Positions 36,321-45,300 of a stretch of DNA of 64,000 nucleotides are shown here, one piece after another. Source of the DNA: Rhizobium oryzicola. Its GTDB lineage: Bacteria; Pseudomonadota; Alphaproteobacteria; Rhizobiales; Rhizobiaceae. How positions within the stretch are numbered: position 1 is the stretch's first letter; each line of letters begins with the position of its first letter. The notes under the pieces are model-generated. The model made no database searches. It was not told the origin of the DNA and saw only the letters and a program-made list of their open reading frames with translations. The translations under genes and the position numbers were made by a program. Where the stretch lies: contig NZ_JAUKWQ010000015.1 of NCBI RefSeq assembly GCF_030504645.1, positions 58,631-122,630 of the forward strand, read 5' to 3'.

Positions 36321-36584
36321 CAAAGACCTCCATTGCGAGTCAAACCGCAACCCCTCCTAATGCGATGCTCGAACAGATGGTTCGATGAAATATGGTCACC
36401 CTGCATTTGAAATGCTTCCCCGAAAGGAGGGGGGAGGCTTGGGTCTAGCCTTTCTTAATTTGTAGTCAGTTGCGCGATTCGCGACAAGCGTTGATCACCG
36501 TCAATTGTAAGAGCCATTTGCTAAGGTGCTCCCGCCCCCTTGGCCATCACGTGCCATGTAGGGGTGCCTTCAAAGGAGCACGAC

Positions 36585-36767
36585 ATGAAGATCGAAATCC
36601 GAAATACTTCAGCTCAAAAGCTGCCGTTGTCACTTGTTGAGGATTTTTTTGAGCGTTTGCACGGTGCAAACTACTCTCAAAATACGATCGCTGGCTACCG
36701 GCACGCTGTTCAGGCCCTTGTCGCAACAGTCGAAGAGGCTGGGATCGACTGGCAGATCCGCGTGTAG
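36585..36767 (+). pseudogene. Tyrosine recombinase, N-terminal fragment
   Basis: ATG 36585 has AAAGGAG seven bases upstream. Sixty residues match the SAM-like core-binding domain of phage-type integrases (LVEDFFERLHGANYSQNTIA, GYRHAVQALVATVEEAGIDW). The frame stops at 36767, at the junction with the ardC start, so the catalytic domain is missing. It supports an integrase-borne insertion. Confidence 0.65.
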
Positions 36768-36802
36768 ATGTCCGCACGGTCCAGCTCTGATTTCTTTGCC
36801 AT
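36751..36802 (-). pseudogene. ArdC antirestriction protein, N-terminal remnant
   Basis: ATG 36802 with GGGAGAAAGAG upstream encodes MAKKSELDRADIYTRI, the usual ArdC start (Asp-Ile-Tyr-x-Arg-Ile), then similarity ends at the integrase fragment. It pairs with the C-terminal remnant at 35160. Confidence 0.6.
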
Positions 36803-37003
36803 GACTTCTCTTTCTCCCTTTCAAGGACCGCGCCTATCGCGACCCGTCACGGAGGTCCGAAGTCAGGGGCACATGGCGTGCCCGCGCACCGAAGGCCGCA
36901 ACAGCGCGGAGGACGGCGAAGCCGTTGCATGGGCACCCGGCTCCTGCAGGACCGCCGAGCGGGACGGCCGCGATCGGGCGTCGCCAGCTTTCCTTTTCGA
37001 CAT

Positions 37004-37033
37004 AAAAAGAGCCGGCGCTGCAGGCGCCGGCCT
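37004..37033 (-). terminator. Terminator of the 195-residue protein gene
   Basis: GCCGGCGCC-TGCA-GGCGCCGGC type stem with TTTTT on the minus strand, 42 bases after the stop at 37075. Confidence 0.75.
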
Positions 37034-37074
37034 AGGATTAGAAAGAGAAGGCGGGTGCGACCCCGCCGAGTGTG

Positions 37075-37662
37075 TCATCCGAATGCAGCCATCTGAACTT
37101 CGGCCGCTTTACGGTCGAGCGATGCACCTGGGTTTTCGACCGGCCGGTCGAAGGGCTTCCAGCTCTCACCGACGACCTGCTCGTAAGCGGCCACCGCGCC
37201 CTCGGCTGCCATCCGGAGCGCATGGGACTGGATACCCATGTCAGCCGCGAATTCCCGCTTACGCTGGGCGGCGCTGTCATAACCGACCGGACCATCGAGA
37301 TCCTCGTCTCGGGCATCGTTAGATGCCTTGGCTGTCGCGTCACGCGCCTCGGTGACCGCGCGGGAGTAGAACTGCCCGGCGCCGTGCGCCGATCCGACGA
37401 AGGCCCCGACGATGCGCTGCAGGTGGATCTGCATAGCTCTTTCGCCCAACCCTTCGGAGAGGCTGTCGGCGGTCTCGACGATCAGCCGCTCATGCAGGCT
37501 GCGGATGCCATCGCTGTCGACGACGGTGGTGCCGAAGCTTTCGGCGATTTTGAGCGCCTGGACGGCATCGGGGCAGGAGTGGCGGACCATTTCGAGTGTG
37601 GTGCCGCGGCGCGATTGCGCCGATCTGGCGTTGGAGCGATTAGGGGTGGTGGGCTTGGCCAT
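37075..37662 (-). CDS. Conserved plasmid protein of unknown function
   Basis: 195 residues, mainly helical and without membrane segments. It starts MAKPTTPNRSNARSAQSRRG, a basic, probably disordered tail, followed by helices (ALKIAESFGTTVVDSDGIRS, AMQIHLQRIVGAFVGSAHGA). A terminator follows. I recognise it only as a type found in rhizobial plasmids near ardC and parB-like genes; no domain name can be given. Confidence 0.65.
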   Translation of the reverse strand: MAKPTTPNRSNARSAQSRRGTTLEMVRHSCPDAVQALKIAESFGTTVVDSDGIRSLHERLIVETADSLSEGLGERAMQIHLQRIVGAFVGSAHGAGQFYSRAVTEARDATAKASNDARDEDLDGPVGYDSAAQRKREFAADMGIQSHALRMAAEGAVAAYEQVVGESWKPFDRPVENPGASLDRKAAEVQMAAFG

Positions 37663-38053
37663 GTCTGTTCCTTCCGTTTCAACCGAAGCGGTTCCGGCCC
37701 GTGCCGGTCTGCCCTTCGATGCGGACGAACAAGAACCGGCAAAGGACGGGCGGCTTCACAGGTCCGATCCGGCTGAGCAAGCAGGGCAGGTTTGCGGGCC
37801 AGCAGGTTTTGACCTGAGCAGACCGCGAGCCTGCCCTCGCGCAGTGAGGTTGGATCGGCCGCCACGCGGCGCGACAGCGGCCTTGAAACGACCGGCCGCC
37901 GGTTCAGACCGCAGCGGAAAGAAGGGCGGTCCGGCACGGGTCCGATATCAGGTACAAGCGATCGGAGGGAGATATGGCCAAGCCCGCTACCCTTGCAGGC
38001 TCTGAGCAGCATCGTGGTGCAAAGCCACCCCGCAACCCATTCCTGTGGTCCGC
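37663..38053. other. Leader region with a possible small ORF
   Basis: 391 bases upstream of the 195-residue gene, GC-rich with several short inverted repeats. It holds the promoter of that gene and the start of the plus-strand candidate at 37974. Confidence 0.4.
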
Positions 38054-38120
38054 CTATCCCGCGATGGGCAAACCAGGCGCATCATCGCTACGCTTGTATT
38101 CGTCGATGATCTGCTCCTGA
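37974..38120 (+). CDS. Possible 48-residue protein overlapping a convergent gene
   Basis: GGAGGGAGAT precedes the ATG, a near-ideal ribosome binding site. The frame reads MAKPATLAGSEQHRGAKPPR... to TGA at 38118. Its last 67 bases overlap the 3' end of the minus-strand gene at 38054, whose frame looks more protein-like, so either overlapping expression or coincidence. Confidence 0.3.
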   Translation: MAKPATLAGSEQHRGAKPPRNPFLWSAYPAMGKPGASSLRLYSSMICS

Positions 38121-38365
38121 ACACGCAGCCTCCACATGAGCGCGTCAAGTTCGCGCCACCGTTCGAAAGTCAGGCGATCGGCAAGCTCCTGATGATAGAG
38201 GCGGTGACCGGACCGACGTCGTGCCCGGCTCCGGACCTTTGCCATGATCGCCTGCCGTCCGGCGCGCGCGGCAATCTGCCGTGTCAGACAGTCGAGATGC
38301 CGCTGGGTTTCGCGCCGGGCGCGGATTGCCTTCGCCAGCGGCTTTGAAAGGAGGACGCCGATCAT
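38054..38365 (-). CDS. Small basic helical protein
   Basis: 103 residues from ATG 38365, with GAGGAAG eight bases upstream, so the longer start at 38389 is not used. Strongly basic and helical (KAIRARRETQRHLDCLTRQI, KVRSRARRRSG), suggesting nucleic-acid contact. It follows the DUF7007-like gene by 11 bases and is probably in its operon. No family name recognised. Confidence 0.6.
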   Translation of the reverse strand: MIGVLLSKPLAKAIRARRETQRHLDCLTRQIAARAGRQAIMAKVRSRARRRSGHRLYHQELADRLTFERWRELDALMWRLRVQEQIIDEYKRSDDAPGLPIAG

Positions 38366-38376
38366 GTCCCACTTCC

Positions 38377-39255
38377 TCAGCCTCGCCAACCGATGAAGGA
38401 AGACGGCCCATGATATTCGGCATGACGGGCGGGATCGATGACGAAGCCGAACCGGCCACGCTGTGCATACTCTTCGCTCGGCACCAGGAAGCGACGCTCA
38501 TCGTTGTCCAACTTTCGGCGGCCCCCGGCGACCGCCACGACCTCTGTCATGCCGGGGTTCTGATCGGAGAAGATTGCCGACGTGACGATATAGTCCTTCG
38601 CATGAAGTTGATCGAACGCCCGTTGATCCGTTGTCCAGCTTTCGCCCTCGGCCAGCTCGCAACCGTGGGTCGCCTCCCAGGCATCCGGCCAAGTGTTGCG
38701 GATTGTCCTTTCGGCCATAGACCGCTCATAGCCGGTGAACAGATCTGGGAAGCTGAGCGCCACAATCGCCCATTCGCTATCCTCCTCGTACCATGGGGTG
38801 TCCTTCCGCAGCAGCGGATGGACTTTGCCGTTGCGATCGGCAGAGAGATGAAACCCACCGTGTCCCGCCGTGCTATGGGCGATGACACCATCCGCATAGA
38901 TGACCGCCATCTGCGATGCGCCCCAGGGTGTGCTCGCCGACATGCGGATCTGTATGCGATTTAGCTTCGCCAGATCGTGTTTATGACCGGCGGTCTCAGC
39001 GACACGCGCCCGGAACTCGGCCTCATCCGCCACCCGGCCATCATGTCCAATGAAGTCGCTGCGTGTCAGCTCCGCGAGCGGCCGGCGGACAGAGACAGCA
39101 CTCGCGAGATAAGCAAAGCCGCTCGGCGCCGTGACCATAGCGAGGACCAGGTCATCGATGCGGGCGACGGGCAACCCGTCCGCGCTGATGGCAAACTCCA
39201 CCCCCGAAAGATCGGGGGTGGGTGCTGCCATGTTCGACTGTAGGGCGGCGGTCAT
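38377..39255 (-). CDS. DUF7007-like plasmid protein
   Basis: 292 residues; its ATG overlaps the stop of the parB-like gene (ATGA). Conserved-looking segments are MSASTPWGASQMAVIYADGV, STAGHGGFHLSADRN and TPWYEEDSEWAIVALSFP. Proteins with the AHSTAGHGGFHLS type motif are annotated DUF7007 on alphaproteobacterial plasmids, and I assign this with moderate certainty. Function unknown; coupling to the parB-like gene suggests a shared role in plasmid establishment. Confidence 0.65.
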   Translation of the reverse strand: MTAALQSNMAAPTPDLSGVEFAISADGLPVARIDDLVLAMVTAPSGFAYLASAVSVRRPLAELTRSDFIGHDGRVADEAEFRARVAETAGHKHDLAKLNRIQIRMSASTPWGASQMAVIYADGVIAHSTAGHGGFHLSADRNGKVHPLLRKDTPWYEEDSEWAIVALSFPDLFTGYERSMAERTIRNTWPDAWEATHGCELAEGESWTTDQRAFDQLHAKDYIVTSAIFSDQNPGMTEVVAVAGGRRKLDNDERRFLVPSEEYAQRGRFGFVIDPARHAEYHGPSSFIGWRG

Positions 39256-41012
39256 GCGGCCGCCCTCCGGTCGAAATCCTGATCATGCTCGTCCTCGGAG
39301 TCGCCATCGACGTCTTGCGGATCGTCGTGATCCCGTTCGTCGCCGGCGTAGCCTTCCTGCTCCTCACCGATGTTTTCATCATGACCGTCGTCATCCTCGT
39401 GCCCACCGGAGCCGATGGTATCAGTGGCAGTGGCAGAACCTGCGCGGATCCAGTCGAGCAGTTCGTCGGCGGGTGGCGCAAAGCGGCCGGCCGGATGGAC
39501 GAAATGCTTAGTTGCGAAATGCTCGACCAGCGCCGCACGGGTTTCTCGGACCTTCGACCGTGGCTGCACGGATGCCTCGGCGCACGACGCTTCCAACTCC
39601 TGGCGCGACAGGCACAAGAGGAAATCTTCCGAACCCATGTTCGGCAGGTATTCGTCGGCGCCGATTGCCTCGCCTGCAATACGGGCCACCATGCCGCTAT
39701 TCGACATGCCCCGGCGGCAGGACAGAACGTCGATCAGCACTGAGCGAACGGCGACCCGAAGTGTGTCCTGATCGAAGGCGAGCTTGCCATGCTCGTCGAA
39801 CAGGGTAACGGCGTGGCGCGAGAAGCGCTTGCCGGCGTAGAAGGTCCCGTCTGCACCGGAATCGACCCGGACGTTCTGTCCGGCGAAAGCCAGCACCATC
39901 AGCGCCAACAGCATGTCATCCTCGATCGGCGCGCGGCCGAGCGCATCGTGTAGGGCGTCGGTGCGGAAATCGCCGATCATGTCGTGGCCCTTCTGGGTCA
40001 CGTCGGGCCGAATTTTCGGAGGGGCCACCGCATCGCTATTGCTGCTAGCGGAGGATCCGTCGTCAGCAGCGCCCTTCGGCTTGGCCGCCTCGGGCATGCG
40101 ATAATGCACGGTCTGCACCTTGCCATCGCGATCGAGGTAGAGCGCCGTGTGATCGGACTTCGACGGCTTGCCATAGACCTGGGAGGCCTTCTTCGGCAGT
40201 TCCGCCTGGCCCCAGCTATTGACCTCGACGATAGCCCCACGTTTCGGCAAGTTGCTCATCATCCATTCGTGCTGGGCGCCGAGGAAGCCCTCGACATTCG
40301 TCGTGTAGCGACCGTCCTGATCGGCCGGCGCGAAGAGGTCTTCAACCCACTCGATCCCGTAGGCCTGCGCCAGATCGTCGCCGAAACTTGCGTCCCTTGC
40401 ATACATCCGCTTCTTGGTGAGCGCGTTTGCGATTTGCCACCACGGAGCCGTGTCGCCCTTCTTCGGCTTATGCGCCTTCCAGACCTCCTTCTGGTCGACT
40501 TGGCCGGCGGCGGCGATGATCCGCAATTGCTGCTCTGACGGCATGTCGCCGAGCGCCATCTGTTCGAGCATCGCCGGGAGGACATTGGCGAGCAGGCGCA
40601 GTTTGCGGATCTGACGGACGGGAAGAGCAAGGGCTACAGCTATCGCTTCCTCGGTCCAGCCGAGAGCGACTAGCCGTTCGATGCCGCGCCATTGATCCAC
40701 TGGGTTGAGCGCTTCGCGAACAGAGTTTTCGACCATGGATCGCATGGCGCCGTTGTCGTTCGCCGCATCGACGACGAGGATTTCGATTTCTTCCAGTCCA
40801 GCGGCGATGGCCAATCGAACCCGGCGATGCCCGGCGTCGATGATATAGCCATTTCCGCCATTCGTTTCCGGTGCGACCACCGGCGGCTGGACGATGCCGA
40901 CGGCCTTGATTGTCGCCAGCATCAACGCATCGGCCTGCGGCGACGACTTTGTCTGGCGCATCCGGTCGGGGTTTTCCTTGAGGGCGCGCGGGTCAACCTT
41001 CATGATCTGCAT
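39252..41012 (-). CDS. ParB/RepB-like plasmid protein (non-canonical)
   Basis: 586 residues from ATG 41012 (AAGGA upstream; ATG 41003 also possible). The N-terminal ParB-nuclease-type domain has IDAGHRRVRLAIAAGLEEIE, followed by a KorB-like helix-turn-helix (ALNPVDQWRGIERLVALGW, TEEAIAVALALPVRQIRKLR). The next 350 residues are plasmid-specific and the last 45 are very acidic. With no parA neighbour and an adjacent DUF7007 gene, it is not the partition ParB of repABC. This group is common beside ardC and DUF736 genes and may act as a CTP switch or regulator. Confidence 0.82.
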   Translation of the reverse strand: MQIMKVDPRALKENPDRMRQTKSSPQADALMLATIKAVGIVQPPVVAPETNGGNGYIIDAGHRRVRLAIAAGLEEIEILVVDAANDNGAMRSMVENSVREALNPVDQWRGIERLVALGWTEEAIAVALALPVRQIRKLRLLANVLPAMLEQMALGDMPSEQQLRIIAAAGQVDQKEVWKAHKPKKGDTAPWWQIANALTKKRMYARDASFGDDLAQAYGIEWVEDLFAPADQDGRYTTNVEGFLGAQHEWMMSNLPKRGAIVEVNSWGQAELPKKASQVYGKPSKSDHTALYLDRDGKVQTVHYRMPEAAKPKGAADDGSSASSNSDAVAPPKIRPDVTQKGHDMIGDFRTDALHDALGRAPIEDDMLLALMVLAFAGQNVRVDSGADGTFYAGKRFSRHAVTLFDEHGKLAFDQDTLRVAVRSVLIDVLSCRRGMSNSGMVARIAGEAIGADEYLPNMGSEDFLLCLSRQELEASCAEASVQPRSKVRETRAALVEHFATKHFVHPAGRFAPPADELLDWIRAGSATATDTIGSGGHEDDDGHDENIGEEQEGYAGDERDHDDPQDVDGDSEDEHDQDFDRRAAA

Positions 41013-41345
41013 GGGATGTGTCCTTGTCTGGGGGTTCCGGACCAGCACCTTGCCAGCCCTTCCTGTCTTCATTTCTTCGAAGACGCCTCCCGGACCGCTG
41101 AGCGGCCGGACTGCTGCAACCGCGGCCGAGCATCCCTGCTGCGCAGGACGAGCGGGGCTAACAGCCCTGCAAAGGACACGCAGCCGGGATGACGCAGGCG
41201 GCGGTTGAGCGATAGCGGCGGCACGAGGACCGATCTGCGACCGGTTCTTGCCTCCTGCTTTTCTCTTTTCTCAACCCTTACTTCTCAATTCGAGCTGACG
41301 CTCGAAGACGAGACTGCTGGCGGCAGCCATAACTTGAGGATGGGA
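41013..41345. other. Leader region of the parB-like gene
   Basis: 333 GC-rich bases with several short inverted repeats (for example around GCTGAGCGGCC and CAACCGCGGCCG). No supported ORF. Confidence 0.4.
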
Positions 41346-41663
41346 CTAGGTTCGGCGCCCCAGAAGGGCGAGACCATCGGCGAGCATACGCTTCAAGATC
41401 AGCGTCCTGCTTTCCGGTGCAGCAGGACCGGCTTCGGCGGTAGCAACAGCAGCAGGAGGTGGATCGGCGGCCTCGGATGGCGAGACCGGCAGAGGCTGTT
41501 CGACCACTGCGGCGACAATGACGTGCGTGATTGTCGTCTCATCCGATTTGACCGCGACGCTGACCTGTCCTCCGGAGCGGAGGCGGTCGACGCCGATTTG
41601 AGCGGCCTCCTGCTCGTCTCGGGCTTCGACCAGAGATGTCTGCGTCACCAGAAAAAATGGCAT
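41346..41663 (-). CDS. Small plasmid protein of unknown function
   Basis: 105 residues from ATG 41663. The N-terminal half is an alpha/beta-like segment (MPFFLVTQTSLVEARDEQEA, GQVSVAVKSDETTITHVIV). The Pro/Ala-rich linker (about 58-85) and basic end (LILKRMLADGLALLGRR) follow. The ribosome binding site is weak. Similar short proteins occur on related plasmids; no family name recognised. Confidence 0.55.
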   Translation of the reverse strand: MPFFLVTQTSLVEARDEQEAAQIGVDRLRSGGQVSVAVKSDETTITHVIVAAVVEQPLPVSPSEAADPPPAAVATAEAGPAAPESRTLILKRMLADGLALLGRRT

Positions 41664-41753
41664 GTGTTCCCACGAAGTTTTTAGTGCAGATCTCATTCGC
41701 AAAGGTGGCACGATCAAGGTGCAGGTACCGCATTGCGCTCGCATCGGACACAA

Positions 41754-41785
41754 AAAGGCGCTCGACCCGTAAGGGGAGCGCCTTC
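41754..41785. terminator. Terminator-like hairpin
   Basis: AAGGCGCTC and GAGCGCCTT form a nine-pair stem with a 12-base loop; five T follow on the minus strand. It lies upstream of the minus-strand gene at 41663, where no matching transcript is evident, so it may insulate that gene. Confidence 0.5.
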
Positions 41786-41953
41786 TTCTGTATCCCGGGA
41801 CAATATCAAGCGCCGCGGCGATTGCAGCGAGCAGGACATCGTCTCATCGGGAAGTGATGGTCTGATATTATTGACGAAGGGCAATTTCAAGTCGCGATTT
41901 GGATCATCAACTGATAGACTTCGACGCCCATCAGGAATGCCAGGCGAAACAGG

Positions 41954-42214
41954 ATGAGCACAACACCCGAGACCCGGAGAGCCATCGCGCAACGGGCGAT
42001 CGATCGGGCAACAGCGCGTGGCGTGCCGATCGACACTAACCCCGCCTTCCTAACCTTGCTCGAGGAATGGATCGGGGGAGAAATCGATATGAGGACCATG
42101 CGCGAACGGTACCTTGCTATAATTGCGCTTCGATCTGCCGAGAGGCGGGACCCGCGCAATAGCGTCTCCGGCATAAACCCTTCGGAATCATCGTACGAGA
42201 CGAACGAAGAATAA
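41954..42214 (+). CDS. Small conserved plasmid protein
   Basis: 86 residues, the only plus-strand gene inside the minus-strand block. Helical (MSTTPETRRAIAQRAIDRAT, FLTLLEEWIGGEIDMRTMRE, RYLAIIALRSAERRD), resembling small antitoxin-like or regulatory proteins in size only. AGGCGAAACAGG precedes the ATG. I recall similar short proteins on rhizobial plasmids but cannot name a family. Confidence 0.6.
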   Translation: MSTTPETRRAIAQRAIDRATARGVPIDTNPAFLTLLEEWIGGEIDMRTMRERYLAIIALRSAERRDPRNSVSGINPSESSYETNEE

Positions 42215-42244
42215 AAAATGGGCCTGCGGAAAACCGCGGCCCAT
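42212..42244 (-). terminator. Terminator of the methylase-helicase gene
   Basis: Stem between ATGGGCC-TGCGG and CCGC-GGCCCAT with an AAAA loop and six T on the minus strand, 135 bases after the stop at 42379. It also sits at the end of the convergent 86-residue gene. Confidence 0.7.
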
Positions 42245-42378
42245 GAAGTGTGGAGATCTACAACCTCCAGAGGGGAACAGCTGCTGCGACGGAACTGGGA
42301 GGTGACCGTCATGTGCATCAGCTGAAGGCTTTATGCACGAATTTTGACCAGCTGGAAAACATTTATTGTGCAACACAG

Positions 42379-45300
42379 CTATGCAGCCGCTGCGTTGGTC
42401 TCGTCGGCCAGATCCTCCGCCAGCTGGGCCTCGATTGCCCGCAGCTTCAGCCGCTTTTCCTTGAGGTCGTCTGCGAAGGCGAAAGCCCCTCCGTCGCGGG
42501 AACGGTAGGAGACCAATCGCCGCTCGGCCTCTTGAAGCCGCCGGCGATATTGGTGTTGTTCCTCATCGAAGCCGCCGAGTGCGTGTTCCAGCCTCGAGAT
42601 GGCGCCGAGCGGCGTAACTGTGATCGCCAGATCGATCTCGTAATCGGCGCCGGTGCGCTGGAGCAGTGTTTCGTACCGATAGGCATCGCCCTTACCGAAG
42701 CGCTCTCCCTCGAAGACGAGATCGAAGCCGCCGATCGTGGCCAGATGCAACTCGCCTTGCTTCTGCGATTGCAGAAGCGTGAGGATCTCCTTCATCAACG
42801 CGCGGCCCGCCTCCTTGCGCTCGGTATATTCTCGTCCGAGCACCGCCATCGTAAAGGTATCTCCGCTTGTCGGCTTAAGCTGTGCAATGTCCTTGCCGAT
42901 CTCACCGATACGCCGGGTTGAGACCTCTATCTCGCGCTCCGCATCACGCATCTGCCGTCGGACGGCATACTGGTCATCTTCGTGGGCGGCCCGCAAGCGT
43001 TCGAGCCGAGCAATGTCGGCTTCAAGGCCAGCCTTCTGCATCAGCCGCTCGTCGCCCGACGCAATGGCCTTGGCCATCGCAAACTGGTTGGCAGCGCCTT
43101 CACCGACATCCTCCAATCGCCGGATCGACGTGTCACCGGAGAGGGCTGCGGCAATGAACCGAGCCTTGCGCTCGTTGTTCTGCCACATCGACGCGTCGAG
43201 CGAGCCTTCGGTGGCATAGGCGAAGATATCGACCTCGTCATGCTGGTTGCCTTGGCGCACGATCCGACCCTCGCGCTGTTCGATCTGCGACGGCAGCCAT
43301 GGCACGTCGAGATGATGGAGGGCCTTCAGGCGAAGTTGCGCATTGACCCCGGTGCCCATTGTCTCCGACGAACCGATCAGGAAGCGCACCTTGCCGGCAC
43401 GGACATCGCCAAACAGCCGCTGCTTGGCTTCGGTCTTCTTGTAATCCTGCATGAAGGCGATCTGCGATGCCGGCACGCCAAGCCGGATCAACTCGTCGCG
43501 GATGAAGCGATAGGCCGAGAAGTCGCGCGTTTTCTCGACATTGATCGTGCCGAGATCGGAAAAGATCATCTGCGCCGCACCCGGCAGATCGAAGTCTTTG
43601 CCGTCGCGTCGACGGTAGATTGCTTCACCGGTTTCCTGCCAGATCCTGTAGGCATTGCGGATCAGAAGATTGAGCTTGTTGTCTTCCTCATTCTCAGCCC
43701 CCGGCATGACGAAGCGAAGATCGATCGCCGCATGGCGCCCATCGGTGATGACAGAGAGTAGAATGTCGTCGCCGGGCTTGGCCGGTCCCTCCCTCTGTTC
43801 GATCGCCTTGATCCTGGTATCGAGCATCTGCTGATAGGTCTTGAACAGAGCAGTCGGCTTGGCCGTCAGGATCTGCCGACGCCCGGTCGAGATGTTGGGC
43901 ACCTTCACATATTGCCGGAGATCGTCGGGCATCACGACATCGGCGAACGACCGGAACATGGCGATCAGTTCGGGCACATTGACGAAGGATGCGAAGCGGC
44001 TGACAGGCTTGTATTTGCCGGATGGCTGGATTTCGAGTTCGGTCGTCGTATCGCCAAAGCAAGAGGCCCAGGCATCGAATTCGTGCAGTCCTCGCTCGGC
44101 AAGTGCCTCGTGACCGAGCAGGCGCTGGATCGAGAACATTTCGCCGAGCGTATTGGTGATCGGCGTGCCAGAGGCGAGAACCAGCGACCTGCCGGGGTTC
44201 TTCGTATCGATATACCGGGACTTCACGTAGAGGTCCCAGGCGCGCTGCGAACCGTGGGGATCGATACCCTTCAACGTCGACATATTGGTGGCGAAGGACA
44301 GTTTTCGGAATTCCTGCGCCTCGTCGACGACAATCTGGTCGACACCCATTTCGGAAATCGTCAGAAGATCGTCCTTGCGGGTGGCGAGACCCTCCAGCCG
44401 CTCCTGCAATCCTTCCTTCAGCCGCTCGAGGCGTTTGCGCGAGACGCGGTCCTCGCTATCGACCTTAACCAGCAAATCCTCGTAGAGCTGAAGTTCATCC
44501 TGGATCATTTGGCTCTCGAAGGTAGAGGGGACGGCGATGAAGCGAAACGCCGAATGGGTGATGACGATCGCATCCCAGGTCGCCGTCGCGGCCCGCGACA
44601 GGAACCGTGCGCGCTTGTCCTTGGTAAAATTGGTCTCGTCGGCGACGAGAATACGCGCATTGGGATAGAGCGCCAGGAACTCGCGCGCGGCCTGCGCCAG
44701 GCAATGACCGGGAACAACGAGCATCGCCTTGGCGATCAGACCAAGCCGGCGCTGTTCCATGATGCTTGCTGCCATCGTCATCGTCTTGCCGGCGCCGACG
44801 GCGTGGGCGAGATAGGTCGAGCCGTCGGCGATGATCCGCCAGATGCCGCGTTTCTGATGCCCATAAAGAACAAAGGCGCCTGAGGCGCCGGGAAGTTTGA
44901 GATGGGAGCCGTCGAATTTGCGCGGCGCGATATTGTTGAAGCGATCGTTGTAATCGCGCGCCAGCCGATCGGTGCGATCCGGATCGGTCCAGACCCAGTC
45001 CTGAAACGCCCGCTTGATCTTCTGCAGCTTGTCGCGCGCGGCCTCGGTATCGATGACATTGAGCACCCGACGCTCGCCATCTGCATCCTTGAAGGTGTCG
45101 AAGATCTGCGGCACCCGGCTGTTCAAAGCATCGGCAAGTAGCTCACCGGCATGCCGACGGCTCGTTCCCCATTCGGATGTGCCGGCTGCCGAATATCCAA
45201 GCTGTCGGGCCTCGACCGTCCACGATCCGAGTTCCGGCATATGGTGGATGCGGATGTCGGCCTGCATCGTCTCCTTGACGAACGCCACGACATCGGCAGC

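Larger units (their letters stand above)
35461..36767. mobile_element. Probable insertion inside ardC
   Basis: A 1.3-kb segment separates ArdC C-terminal and N-terminal remnants. It carries the repeat array at its left end, a DnaB-like P-loop gene on the minus strand, and the first 60 codons of a tyrosine-recombinase-like gene on the plus strand that ends at the right junction. About 180 ArdC residues are missing, so a deletion accompanied or followed the insertion. Confidence 0.5.

Noticed and set aside
37412..38005. Long plus-strand frame opposite the 195-residue gene
   Set aside because: It is antisense to a gene with a good start and terminator and has shadow-like composition.
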